From assembly GCF_002564465.1 (NCBI RefSeq), contig NZ_NUUX01000005.1, positions 197,524 through 233,749 of the forward strand: 36,226 bases of DNA. Reading direction: 5' to 3'. A program made the position numbers and the translations under genes. A model generated the notes under the pieces. The model was given only the letters and a program-made list of their open reading frames with translations, had not been told where the DNA came from and made no database searches. Every line of letters starts with the position of its first letter. The stretch's first letter is position 1. This stretch comes from Bacillus sp. AFS088145 (GTDB lineage: Bacteria; Bacillota; Bacilli; Bacillales; Bacillaceae_G). Shown here one piece after another: positions 1 to 7,774 of this stretch.

Positions 1-50
1 TCAGGTCTCGCCCCATGGAAAGCGAGCATCCTGTAATGGAAATCAACATC
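1..50 (-). repeat. Edge of a dispersed Bacillus intergenic repeat
   Basis: Read on the minus strand, this segment contains TTGATTTCCATTACAGGATG followed by CTCGCTTTCCATGGGGCGAG. From memory this resembles a repeat common between genes in Bacillaceae, whose core is close to TTGATTTCCGTTCCAGG then CTCGCTTTCCGCGGGGCG. The element is cut by the window edge, so its full extent and ends are unknown. A short open frame from 15 to 212 crosses it and has no ribosome binding site, so I do not treat it as a gene. The match is recalled, not computed. Confidence 0.5.
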
Positions 51-107
51 ACTCTACTCCTTTTACAAAAATTTGATAATAAATTGACAAGTTTTTTTCA
101 ACAACGT

Positions 108-144
108 AAAAACGAGAAAGCAGATAGCTTTCTCGTTTTTATTT
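108..144. terminator. Bidirectional intrinsic terminator
   Basis: A perfect 14-bp stem (AAAAACGAGAAAGC at 108-121, loop AGATA, GCTTTCTCGTTTTT at 127-140) is flanked by A-rich and T-rich tails. It lies just past the stop of the minus-strand ytvI gene and can also end any plus-strand transcript entering from the left. Confidence 0.85.
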
Positions 145-149
145 TGAGT

Positions 150-1262
150 TTAATTCGAACCTCTAATATAATACCAAATTTCATGGAAGACTCTTGCTCG
201 ATACAAAGTTGATAAAATTACTAAAGTTACTGGACCAGCAATCAATCCTAGTAGACCAAAAAATTTGAAACCAACAAATAACGAGATTAAAGTAGGAAGC
301 GGTTGTAATCCGATATTTGAAGATAGAACTTTTGGCTCTGCAAGTTGTCGTTGGACAATTACAACACCATATAAAATTGCTAAACCAATCGTTAATTTAT
401 AATCGCTAGACAAAAATGTATATAAGATCCATGGTACGAAAATTAAGCCAGTTCCTAAGTATGGAAGTAAGTCGATGAAACCGATTAGAATAGCTATAGT
501 GATTGCAAAAGGAATTCTTAATATTAATAATCCGATTAAGACTAGCACTGTTGTCATAGAAATAAGAGTGATATGTGCTTTAATAAAACCAAATAAAGCT
601 TTTCGTAAATCAATAAAAATGGTTTTGCTGTAATGTTGAATTCGATCTGGGGTGTATTTTGCGAATAAATTTTTTATTTTGTACCAATCTTTACTAATAA
701 AGAATGTTGCTAATAAAGAAACGAATATTAAAGTAGCAGTATTTGGTAATAAAGCAATTACTAGTTTAATTCCTACAATAATTCCGTTTAATGCTTCTTT
801 CCCTAGATTAATTGCAGAATCGCCAATCGATTGTATATTTGTGCGAATCGTTTGTTGTTGACCAGCACCGAGTTGACTATACTTGCTCATAATTAAGTCA
901 TATAAAGGAATCACCTTATCAGTAACAATATTTTCAACGAAATAAATTAATCGTTCAAAGCTTTCTGGAACAACTTGAATTAAATAGGTTGAACCTGAAA
1001 TGATTTCCGTAATTAGTAATGTAAATAATCCTGCTAGAACAGCTAAAAGTAAAATAATTGATAAAAATGCTGCTATTCCTCTTGGTATTCTGGCTTTTTC
1101 GTTTAATAAATTTACTAGTGGATTTAAAAGGTATGCGATGATTAAAGCAATGATGAAAGGGTATGTAAGTTTTGAGATGAATAGTGCCACGTAAAGACCT
1201 AGAATAGTACATGCGATTACAAATAAAAACCGAATGATCTGAAAAACTAAAGTTCTATTCAA
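150..1262 (-). CDS. ytvI: AI-2E family transporter, YtvI-type sporulation integral membrane protein
   Basis: A 370-residue polytopic membrane protein of the AI-2E transporter/UPF0118 family, subgroup YtvI. Hydrophobic segments lie near residues 5-50 and 60-90, with a large soluble stretch around 90-150 and further helices from about 155 to the end. Family features visible are the PFIIALIIAYLLNP block near the N-terminus and GFIDLLPYLGTG plus GLIAGPV near the C-terminus. The open frame extends to 1280, but the AAGGAGG ribosome site lies inside that extension. The TTG at 1262, 6 bases behind the site, is therefore the likely start. It is divergent from the DUF441 gene, and in B. subtilis ytvI also lies next to ytwI and citZ. 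The transported substrate is unknown; the sporulation label rests on family naming. Confidence 0.85.
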   Translation of the reverse strand: MNRTLVFQIIRFLFVIACTILGLYVALFISKLTYPFIIALIIAYLLNPLVNLLNEKARIPRGIAAFLSIILLLAVLAGLFTLLITEIISGSTYLIQVVPESFERLIYFVENIVTDKVIPLYDLIMSKYSQLGAGQQQTIRTNIQSIGDSAINLGKEALNGIIVGIKLVIALLPNTATLIFVSLLATFFISKDWYKIKNLFAKYTPDRIQHYSKTIFIDLRKALFGFIKAHITLISMTTVLVLIGLLILRIPFAITIAILIGFIDLLPYLGTGLIFVPWILYTFLSSDYKLTIGLAILYGVVIVQRQLAEPKVLSSNIGLQPLPTLISLFVGFKFFGLLGLIAGPVTLVILSTLYRARVFHEIWYYIRGSN

Positions 1263-1385
1263 ACTTTTACCTCCTTCCAAAGTGAAATGAGTCCTCTTGT
1301 CTTATTTTATCAAGAATTATTTTTTTATAATAGTAAAGTTTGATAGTATTTATTAATAAATTATACATTAAGGGGATACTAACAA

Positions 1386-1844
1386 ATGAGTGAATCGACA
1401 ATTTTTCTCTTAGTTTTATTATTAATTGGTGCAATTGCTAAAAATAACTCTTTAATTATTTCAATTATAGTATTGTTAGTACTAAAATATACTCCTCTAG
1501 GAGTTCGAGTATTTCCTTATATGCAATCAAAAGGTATTAATTTAGGTGTAACAATCATTACGATTGCTGTATTAGTACCAATCGCGACCGGTGAAATCGG
1601 TTTTAAAAATTTGATTGATGCATTAAAAACCCCTGTTGCCTGGATCGCACTACTCTCTGGTATCGCCGTGGCTCTTTTGGCAAAAGGTGGAGTACAATTA
1701 TTAGCTACTAGTCCACAAATAACAGCAGCATTAGTACTAGGTACTGTACTGTCTGTAGCGGTATTTAAAGGGGTTGCAGTAGGGCCTTTAATTGGAGCTG
1801 GAATCGCATATCTATTCATTTGGATTGTAGAATTAATTAAGTAA
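1386..1844 (+). CDS. ytwI: DUF441 (UPF0756) family membrane protein, YtwI-like
   Basis: This 152-residue protein is almost entirely hydrophobic, with four to five predicted membrane segments (about 3-35, 48-68, 80-100, 108-128, 130-150). The order N-terminal LLIGAIAKNNSL, central GVTIITIAVLVPIATGEI and C-terminal GVAVGPLIGAGIAYL is typical of DUF441/UPF0756 proteins. Its length equals the usual 150-155 residues. An AAGGGG ribosome site lies about 10 bases before the ATG. It sits immediately upstream of citZ, as in B. subtilis. No biochemical role is established for the family. Confidence 0.85.
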   Translation: MSESTIFLLVLLLIGAIAKNNSLIISIIVLLVLKYTPLGVRVFPYMQSKGINLGVTIITIAVLVPIATGEIGFKNLIDALKTPVAWIALLSGIAVALLAKGGVQLLATSPQITAALVLGTVLSVAVFKGVAVGPLIGAGIAYLFIWIVELIK

Positions 1845-1870
1845 TTGCATAATAATTATATTTTAGTAAA

Positions 1871-1886
1871 TTGTTTTCATTCACAA
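1871..1886 (-). promoter_or_regulatory. Candidate cre (CcpA) site at citZ
   Basis: On the minus strand this reads TTGTGAATGAAAACAA. It fits the catabolite-response consensus WTGNNARCGNWWWCAW at every position except one (T for C in the central CG). It overlaps the -35 box of the predicted citZ promoter, which suits a repressor site. CcpA control of citZ is known in B. subtilis; its use here is inferred, and the changed central CG weakens the call. Confidence 0.4.
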
Positions 1887-1908
1887 AAGTCAGATTATTG
1901 TTTATAAT
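1880..1908 (+). promoter_or_regulatory. Sigma-A promoter of citZ
   Basis: TTCACA (1880-1885) and TATAAT (1903-1908) are separated by 17 bases. The predicted transcript starts near 1915 and leaves a leader of about 100 bases before the citZ ATG. Confidence 0.65.
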
Positions 1909-2018
1909 AAATGATAGTAGGGTTCCTTTCTATGTATACTCGGTAATTTAAAAGAGTTATACCAGTATATATATGTATTAATACTAGGGAAATTTTTGCG
2001 TAAAGGAGAGAGGGGAAT

Positions 2019-3137
2019 ATGACAGTTAAAAGTGGTTTAGAGGGTGTTGTAGCAGCTACGACTTCTATTAGTTCTATTATTGATGATACATTAACGTATG
2101 TAGGTATCGGTATTGATGAATTAGCAGAATATGCAAGTTTTGAAGAAGTAGTATATTTATTATGGCATCGCAAGTTACCAAATAAGGATCAGCTTAAAAA
2201 ACTTTCTTCTCAATTAGCAGATAATGCTGAATTACCAGAAGAAGTTATTACTTACTTAAAATCAACTAATTTAAAAAATGTACATCCTATGACTGTATTA
2301 CGTACAGTTATTTCAATGCTTGCATTGTATGATAAAAATGCTGAAGCAATGGACTCAGATTCAAATTATCTTAAAGCAATCCAACTTCAAGCTAAAATTT
2401 CAACATTTGTGGCAGCGTTTTCTCGAATTCGTCAGGGGCTTGAACCAGTCGCTCCTAATAAAGATTTATCATTCGCGGCTAACTTCTTATACATGCTGAC
2501 AGGCGATAAACCTAATGATATTGCAGAAGAAGCAATTAATAAGGCTTTAGTACTACATGCTGATCATGAATTAAATGCTTCAACATTTACTGCACGCGTT
2601 TGCGTAGCGACATTATCTGATATTTATTCAGGTATTACAGCTGCAATTGGAGCTTTAAAAGGTCCATTACACGGCGGAGCAAATGAAAGCGTTATGAAAA
2701 TGTTAGCTGAAATCGGTGAGATTGAAAATGTTGAATCTTACGTTCAAGAGAAAATGGATGCTAAAGCTAAAATTATGGGATTCGGACATCGCGTATACCG
2801 TGGTGGGGACCCACGTGCGAAACATTTAAAAGAAATGTCTCGTCAATTAGGTGCAATTACTGGAGAGATAAAATGGTACACAATGTCTGAAAAAATTGAA
2901 GAACTTGTTACAACTCAAAAGAATATTCCACCAAATGTTGATTTCTACTCTGCATCTGTTTATCACAGCTTAGGAATTGAACATGATTTATTCACTCCAA
3001 TCTTTGCTATTAGCCGTATGTCTGGCTGGACTGCTCACATTTTAGAACAATATGAAAATAATCGTATTATTCGTCCGCGTGCAGATTATACAGGACCAGA
3101 GAAAAACTCTTACATTCCAATTGAAGAGCGTGCATAA
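2019..3137 (+). CDS. citZ: Citrate synthase
   Basis: This is a type II-like bacterial citrate synthase that condenses oxaloacetate and acetyl-CoA into citrate, the first TCA step, in the cytosol. At 372 residues it matches Bacillus CitZ. Catalytic elements are all present: His218 in GPLHGGANE, His257 in GFGHRVYRGGDPRAK and Asp308 in VDFYSASVYHSLGI, plus the LHADHELNAST block near residue 179. Purine-rich AAAGGAG and AGGGG motifs precede the ATG. It leads the citZ-icd-mdh cluster. A sigma-A promoter with a cre-like overlap lies upstream. A methylcitrate synthase activity cannot be excluded from sequence alone, but the icd/mdh context argues for the TCA enzyme. Confidence 0.97.
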   Translation: MTVKSGLEGVVAATTSISSIIDDTLTYVGIGIDELAEYASFEEVVYLLWHRKLPNKDQLKKLSSQLADNAELPEEVITYLKSTNLKNVHPMTVLRTVISMLALYDKNAEAMDSDSNYLKAIQLQAKISTFVAAFSRIRQGLEPVAPNKDLSFAANFLYMLTGDKPNDIAEEAINKALVLHADHELNASTFTARVCVATLSDIYSGITAAIGALKGPLHGGANESVMKMLAEIGEIENVESYVQEKMDAKAKIMGFGHRVYRGGDPRAKHLKEMSRQLGAITGEIKWYTMSEKIEELVTTQKNIPPNVDFYSASVYHSLGIEHDLFTPIFAISRMSGWTAHILEQYENNRIIRPRADYTGPEKNSYIPIEERA

Positions 3138-3195
3138 AGAAGTAATTGAATACTTAAAATAGTATTTAATATTCGAATAATAGTGGTATAGTAAA

Positions 3196-3219
3196 GAGAG
3201 GAAGAGGAATCTTCCTCTC
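3196..3219 (+). other. Stem-loop in the citZ-icd spacer
   Basis: A perfect 9-bp stem, GAGAGGAAG / CTTCCTCTC with a 6-base loop, lies between citZ and icd. It is followed by AAAAGC, not a T-run, so it is not a standard terminator. It could stabilise the upstream citZ message or mark a processing site; both are inference. Confidence 0.5.
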
Positions 3220-3271
3220 AAAAGCATGTATTTTAATGAATTTAATTTATTTATACAAGGGGGAGCATGTA

Positions 3272-4552
3272 ATGCAAGCTGAAAAAATTACATTAGTAGA
3301 CGGCCAATTAAACGTGCCAAACAATCCAATTATTCCTTTTATTGAAGGCGACGGGACAGGCCCAGATATTTGGGCAGCATCTTCACGTGTTTTAGATGCA
3401 GCTGTAGAAAAAGCATATAATGGTAATCGTAAAATTGAATGGAAAGAAGTTCTTGCTGGTGAAAAAGCATTTAATGTTACTGGTGAATGGTTACCACAAG
3501 AAACTTTAAACTTAATAGAAGAGTACATGATCGCAATTAAAGGACCTTTAACAACTCCAGTTGGTGGTGGTATTCGTTCTTTAAACGTTGCTCTACGTCA
3601 AGAATTAGATTTATTTGTGTGCTTACGTCCTGTACGTTACTTTGAAGGTGTACCTTCACCAGTTAAACGTCCAGAAGATACAGACATGGTAATTTTCCGT
3701 GAAAATACTGAAGATATCTATGCAGGTATTGAATATGAAAAAGGTTCTGAAGCAGTTCAAAAAGTTATCGAATTCTTACAAAAAGAAATGGGTGTTAATA
3801 AAATCCGTTTCCCAGAAACATCTGGTATCGGTATTAAACCAGTTTCTGAAGAAGGTACAAAACGTCTTGTACGTGCAGCAATTAATTATGCAATTCAAGA
3901 AAACCGTAAATCTTTAACTTTAGTTCATAAAGGTAACATCATGAAATTTACTGAAGGTGCATTTAAGAACTGGGGTTATGAAGTTGCTGAGCAAGAATTC
4001 GGCGATAAAGTATTTACATGGGCAGAATACGATCGCATCGTAGAAACAAGCGGTAAAGATGCTGCTAACAAAGCAATGGATGAAGCTGAAAAAGCTGGCA
4101 AAATCCTAGTAAAAGACAGCATTGCTGATATCTTCTTACAACAAATTTTAACTAGACCACGTGAGTTCGATGTAGTAGCTACAATGAACTTAAATGGTGA
4201 CTATATTTCTGATGCACTTGCTGCTCAAGTTGGTGGAATTGGTATCGCTCCTGGAGCAAATATCAACTACGAAACTGGACATGCTATTTTTGAAGCTACT
4301 CATGGTACAGCACCTAAATACGCTGGATTAGATAAAGTAAACCCATCTTCAGTTATTCTTTCTGGAGTATTAATGCTTGAGCATATGGGTTGGAGTGAAG
4401 CAGCTTCTATGATTCTTAAGTCAATGGAAAAAACAATCGCTTCAAAAGTTGTTACTTATGACTTTGCTCGTCTAATGGATGGGGCTACTGAAGTGAAATG
4501 TTCTGAATTTGCAAACGAATTAATTTCAAATATGGAATCAGTTCTTGTATAA
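3272..4552 (+). CDS. icd: NADP-dependent isocitrate dehydrogenase
   Basis: Oxidises isocitrate to 2-oxoglutarate and CO2 with NADP. The protein has 426 residues, close to B. subtilis Icd (423). The substrate loop contains Ser103 in [11 protein letters not shown], the equivalent of the E. coli phosphorylation site. The cofactor segment [17 protein letters not shown] carries the Lys-Tyr pair of NADP-specific enzymes. The open frame begins at 3236, but AAGGGGG at 3256-3262 fits the ATG at 3272 and homologues begin with this M-Q-x-EKIT segment. It lies between citZ and mdh with short spacers, and mdh begins 36 bases after its stop. Confidence 0.96.
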   Translation: MQAEKITLVDGQLNVPNNPIIPFIEGDGTGPDIWAASSRVLDAAVEKAYNGNRKIEWKEVLAGEKAFNVTGEWLPQETLNLIEEYMIAIKGPLTTPVGGGIRSLNVALRQELDLFVCLRPVRYFEGVPSPVKRPEDTDMVIFRENTEDIYAGIEYEKGSEAVQKVIEFLQKEMGVNKIRFPETSGIGIKPVSEEGTKRLVRAAINYAIQENRKSLTLVHKGNIMKFTEGAFKNWGYEVAEQEFGDKVFTWAEYDRIVETSGKDAANKAMDEAEKAGKILVKDSIADIFLQQILTRPREFDVVATMNLNGDYISDALAAQVGGIGIAPGANINYETGHAIFEATHGTAPKYAGLDKVNPSSVILSGVLMLEHMGWSEAASMILKSMEKTIASKVVTYDFARLMDGATEVKCSEFANELISNMESVLV

Positions 4553-4588
4553 TTAAATTGTGTTTGTAAACAAAAGGGAGGTATTTGT

Positions 4589-5527
4589 ATGTCAATTCGT
4601 AGACGTAAAATTTCCGTAGTAGGTGCTGGATTTACTGGTGCTACAACAGCTTTCTTGCTTGCACAAAAAGAATTAGGGGATGTAGTAATAGTGGATATTC
4701 CACAACTAGAGAACCCTACTAAGGGCAAAGCCTTAGATATGCTTGAAGCAAGTCCAGTTCAAGGATTTGATGCTAACATTATTGGTACTAGTGATTATGC
4801 TGACACAGCTGATTCAGATGTAGTAGTCATCACAGCAGGTATCGCTCGTAAACCGGGTATGAGCCGTGATGATCTAGTATCAACTAACTCAAACATCATG
4901 AAAGCAGTTACTCGTGAAATCGTAAAATACTCTCCTAACTGTACTATCGTTGTTTTAACTAATCCGGTTGATGCAATGACTTATACAGTATACAAAGAAG
5001 CTGGTTTTCCTAAACACCGCGTTATAGGACAATCCGGAGTTCTTGACACAGCTCGTTTTAGAACGTTTGTAGCTCAAGAATTAAATTTATCCGTTAAAGA
5101 TATTTCTGGATTTGTTTTAGGTGGTCATGGAGACGATATGGTACCATTAGTGCGTTATTCATATGCAGGTGGTATTCCATTAGAAAAATTAATTCCAAAA
5201 GATCGTTTAGATGCTATTGTTGAACGTACTCGTAAGGGTGGCGGAGAAATCGTTAATCTACTAGGTAACGGAAGTGCTTATTATGCACCTGCTGCATCTT
5301 TAGTAGAAATGGTTGAAGCTATACTTAAGGATCAACGTCGCGTGTTACCTACAATCGCTTATTTAGAAGGCGAATATGGGTATAGCGGTATTTACTTAGG
5401 AGTTCCTACAATTATTGGCGGAAACGGTATTGAACAAATTATCGAATTAGATTTAACCGCTGAAGAAAAAACAGCGTTAGATCGTTCAGTTGTAGCTGTC
5501 AAAAACGTTATGAACGTTTTAGCTTAA
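4589..5527 (+). CDS. mdh: Malate dehydrogenase, LDH-like type
   Basis: Interconverts malate and oxaloacetate with NAD. At 312 residues it has the Bacillus length. The Rossmann glycine motif is at residues 11-18 (VGAGFTGA), the mobile specificity loop contains Arg87 in [11 protein letters not shown] (malate- rather than lactate-type), NPVD follows, and the catalytic His180 lies in GGHGDDMV. The ATG follows GGGAGG by 8 bases. It is the last gene of the TCA cluster and is closed by a strong hairpin terminator. Confidence 0.96.
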   Translation: MSIRRRKISVVGAGFTGATTAFLLAQKELGDVVIVDIPQLENPTKGKALDMLEASPVQGFDANIIGTSDYADTADSDVVVITAGIARKPGMSRDDLVSTNSNIMKAVTREIVKYSPNCTIVVLTNPVDAMTYTVYKEAGFPKHRVIGQSGVLDTARFRTFVAQELNLSVKDISGFVLGGHGDDMVPLVRYSYAGGIPLEKLIPKDRLDAIVERTRKGGGEIVNLLGNGSAYYAPAASLVEMVEAILKDQRRVLPTIAYLEGEYGYSGIYLGVPTIIGGNGIEQIIELDLTAEEKTALDRSVVAVKNVMNVLA

Positions 5528-5531
5528 AAAG

Positions 5532-5574
5532 AAGACCCACAAGATAATTTCTAATTACCTTGTGGGTCTTTGAT
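5532..5574. terminator. Terminator after mdh
   Basis: AAGACCCACAAG (5532-5543) pairs perfectly with CTTGTGGGTCTT (5559-5570), a 12-bp stem. It lies between the convergent genes mdh and the gene ending at 5587 and probably serves both. Confidence 0.85.
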
Positions 5575-5586
5575 TTTTAGCCTACT

Positions 5587-6051
5587 TTAATATTCACCTT
5601 TAATAACAAAATACGAGCCACGAATCGTTCCAGCTAGTTTAGACTTCTGCCTAGCAAACTTAAACTTCTCTACTAACTCCATTGGAATTTCCATTCCGTC
5701 AGAAAGTTTAAAACCAACAGCACGCTTTTTAGGATCATCAACCGTATACATAACATTTACCGAAAGTCCATCCTCATAAAAGACGTAGGTAAATTTAATA
5801 TTTTCCACTTGAAAACGAGAAGTTTCTAAAGGTTTAGCAGCGAATACGATATCACGTTCTTCTTTCAAAATTCGGTTAACATAATCAAGTGTCTCCTGAC
5901 TTTCACTGGCAGGCACAACTGTAAATTCATGTTTGTACTTGTTCATAAAATAACGAGCTTCATTAGCGCGTAAACCAGCAAGTGCATCTACTACTGGGGA
6001 AGACTCTAAACCAACCGTAGACACATTTTTAAAATCAACTGTATAAGACAT
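5587..6051 (-). CDS. Conserved hypothetical protein, 154 aa
   Basis: I do not recognise a family with certainty. The product is soluble, without signal peptide or membrane segment, and mixes short beta-like stretches (FTVVPA, IKFTYVFYEDGLSVNVMYTV) with charged helices. It ends in GTIRGSYFVIKGEY. The minus strand reads AAGGAG-AGATGGAC-ATG, so the second ATG (6051) is better spaced than the one at 6057. It is convergent with mdh and is probably monocistronic. I recall similar hypotheticals near mdh in B. cereus-type genomes, but that is a recollection. Confidence 0.7.
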   Translation of the reverse strand: MSYTVDFKNVSTVGLESSPVVDALAGLRANEARYFMNKYKHEFTVVPASESQETLDYVNRILKEERDIVFAAKPLETSRFQVENIKFTYVFYEDGLSVNVMYTVDDPKKRAVGFKLSDGMEIPMELVEKFKFARQKSKLAGTIRGSYFVIKGEY

Positions 6052-6290
6052 GTCCATCTCTCCTTTTCACTTAGCCAAACTTCAATTTAAGCATCTTATC
6101 TACTAAATTATACCAAAAACTTATGCATCCGAATGATGTTTCACGATATAAGTATGTACAAATTTTTTATGCAACAAACCATATGATTTTCATGCAAGGT
6201 AAACAGATTTAAAAGGTAGTATCTAATCGGAGTATTTAAATTACTTATAGAGGAGAAAGATAGAATTTTATCTTCCATAAGGGGGAAAAT

Positions 6291-6332
6291 ATGAATAGAC
6301 GAATATTAAAATTTTTTATAAGTTTTTTATAA
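6291..6332 (+). CDS. Possible 13-residue peptide or ORF remnant
   Basis: A well-spaced AAGGGGG ribosome site precedes ATG and a 13-codon frame (MNRRILKFFISFL) ending in TAA. A small hairpin (AAGATA / TATCTT) lies just upstream. It is either a translated leader peptide, 75 bases before the MaoC-like gene, or the start of a decayed gene. Nothing beyond the ribosome site supports expression. Confidence 0.2.
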   Translation: MNRRILKFFISFL

Positions 6333-6409
6333 AAATTTTGCCGATTAAGAAGGAAATTTGCTGTTGTTTATCGAATTTTTAAAATATTAAGATAAACAGG
6401 GGGTTTAAT

Positions 6410-6880
6410 ATGTTAACTAAAAAAGCAAAAATCGGACGAAAACTTGAAGACATTTCAATTGGTGAAAAGTTAATTGTAACAGAACATATTGATGAAAAAC
6501 ATATTTACTTATACCTGGCTTTAACAGGCGATACAAACCCATTATATACTCAATACAACTATGCTTCGCAAACAAAATATAATAAACCGATTGTTCCAAG
6601 TTTTATTATAAGCGGGTTAGTTTCTGCAGCAGTTACAAAACATTTACCTGGCCCTGGAAGTCATATAATTAAAAAAGAACTACAATTCGATCAACATATT
6701 TATCACAATGAAACAATTTCAATTCATTTTGAAGTAGTTGAAATTAACTTAGATTTAAATGAAGTATGTATTAATGTAAGCGTTTTAAATAAAACGCAAA
6801 CTGAAATTGCTAATGGAAAACTGACAGTAATTCCACCAACCGTAAACCAATCAAATGCTCTTCTATATGAAAATTTTTAA
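6410..6880 (+). CDS. MaoC-like hot-dog fold protein (altered hydratase motif)
   Basis: A 156-residue protein with the single hot-dog layout of (R)-specific enoyl-CoA hydratases/MaoC dehydratases. An N-terminal strand region (14-28) is followed by the hot-dog helix around TGDTNPLY (39-46), then FIISGLVSAAVTKHLPGPGSHI and the strand-rich C-terminal half. The catalytic Asp41 and the NPL turn are kept, but the expected catalytic His of the D-x-N-P-L-H motif is Tyr46. Classical hydratase chemistry is therefore doubtful. GGGGG stands 8 bases before the ATG. It is alone in its transcription unit, closed by a hairpin, with phoP beyond. Confidence 0.75.
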   Translation: MLTKKAKIGRKLEDISIGEKLIVTEHIDEKHIYLYLALTGDTNPLYTQYNYASQTKYNKPIVPSFIISGLVSAAVTKHLPGPGSHIIKKELQFDQHIYHNETISIHFEVVEINLDLNEVCINVSVLNKTQTEIANGKLTVIPPTVNQSNALLYENF

Positions 6881-6883
6881 CTT

Positions 6884-6912
6884 AAAGAATGTCTACTGAC
6901 ATTCTTTTTTTG
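6884..6912 (+). terminator. Terminator after the MaoC-like gene
   Basis: AAAGAATGTC (6884-6893), loop TACT, GACATTCTTT (6898-6907), then a run of T. Confidence 0.85.
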
Positions 6913-6955
6913 TTGTTTTGCTTTTGTAGGAACTTTCCATCCCTGCTTTTTACGT

Positions 6956-6984
6956 TTTACGTCTGATAGAATTTTTAGTATGAT
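6956..6984 (+). promoter_or_regulatory. Possible sigma-A promoter of phoPR
   Basis: TTTACG and TATGAT are spaced by 17 bases, about 70 bases before the phoP start. The -35 box is a weak match, and B. subtilis phoPR uses several promoters, so others may exist here. Confidence 0.4.
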
Positions 6985-7057
6985 TAAAAAGTAGATATAG
7001 ATAAATAAATAGGATCAAAATGGATGAGGGTTTAACAATGACCTGGAGGAATATGAA

Positions 7058-7774
7058 ATGAACAATAAAATTCTTGTAGTTGACGATGAAGAGCATATCT
7101 TAACTTTAATCAAATTTAACTTAGAACAGGCAGGCTTTCAAGTTGTTACAGCTACTGATGGGGAAGAAGGTTTACAAAAGGCTGTAGAGGAAAAACCGGA
7201 ATTAATTGTTCTAGATCTAATGCTACCTAAAAAAGATGGTATGGAAGTTTGTAAAGAATTAAGACTTCAAAGAAATACTACGCCTATTTTAATGGTTACA
7301 GCAAAAGATGATGAGTTTGATAAAGTGTTAGGACTTGAACTTGGTGCTGATGATTACATGACAAAACCATTTAGCCCAAGAGAAGTCGTAGCTAGAGTTA
7401 AAGCTATTTTAAGAAGATCTAAAATTACTGAGACACCAGTACAGTCAAACGACGACGCTGATACTGTAATAATAGCTGATTTAAAAATCCTACCTGAGTA
7501 CTATGAAGCATATTTCCAAGGTGAAAAACTGGAGTTAACACCTAAGGAATTTGAGTTATTATTATATTTAACGAAAAATAAAGGTAGAGTATTAACTCGA
7601 GATCAATTATTAAGTGCCGTTTGGAATTATGATTTTGCTGGAGACACTAGAATTGTCGATGTTCATATCAGCCATTTAAGAGAAAAAATTGAACTAGACT
7701 CGAAAAAACCAGTTTATATAAAAACAATTCGTGGATTAGGGTATAAATTAGAGGAACCAAGATTAAATGAGTAA
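7058..7774 (+). CDS. phoP: Phosphate regulon response regulator PhoP
   Basis: An OmpR/PhoB-type response regulator of 238 residues. The receiver domain (1-120) has acidic Asp9/Asp10, phosphoacceptor Asp53 in LIVLDLMLPKKDG, the Thr in MVTAKDDE and Lys in TKPF. A winged-helix DNA-binding domain (about 135-233) carries ELTPKEFELLLYL and DTRIVDVHISHLREK. It acts with PhoR to control the phosphate starvation response. GGAGG is 7 bases before the ATG. Its 3' end overlaps phoR by 8 bases, indicating translational coupling. Assignment as PhoP rather than another OmpR regulator rests on the mdh-phoPR-polA order shared with Bacillus and on the PhoR-like partner. Confidence 0.93.
   Translation: MNNKILVVDDEEHILTLIKFNLEQAGFQVVTATDGEEGLQKAVEEKPELIVLDLMLPKKDGMEVCKELRLQRNTTPILMVTAKDDEFDKVLGLELGADDYMTKPFSPREVVARVKAILRRSKITETPVQSNDDADTVIIADLKILPEYYEAYFQGEKLELTPKEFELLLYLTKNKGRVLTRDQLLSAVWNYDFAGDTRIVDVHISHLREKIELDSKKPVYIKTIRGLGYKLEEPRLNE

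Noticed and set aside
15-212. 65-residue frame at the left edge
   Set aside because: Runs through the repeat and the terminator and into the antisense of ytvI, with no ribosome site.
1340-1367. TTGATA-16-TATACA as promoter of the DUF441 gene
   Set aside because: The start would fall near 1374, inside the ribosome site, leaving almost no leader; not convincing.
3699-3917. 72-residue Lys-rich frame inside icd
   Set aside because: Alternate-frame shadow of icd with no conserved features.
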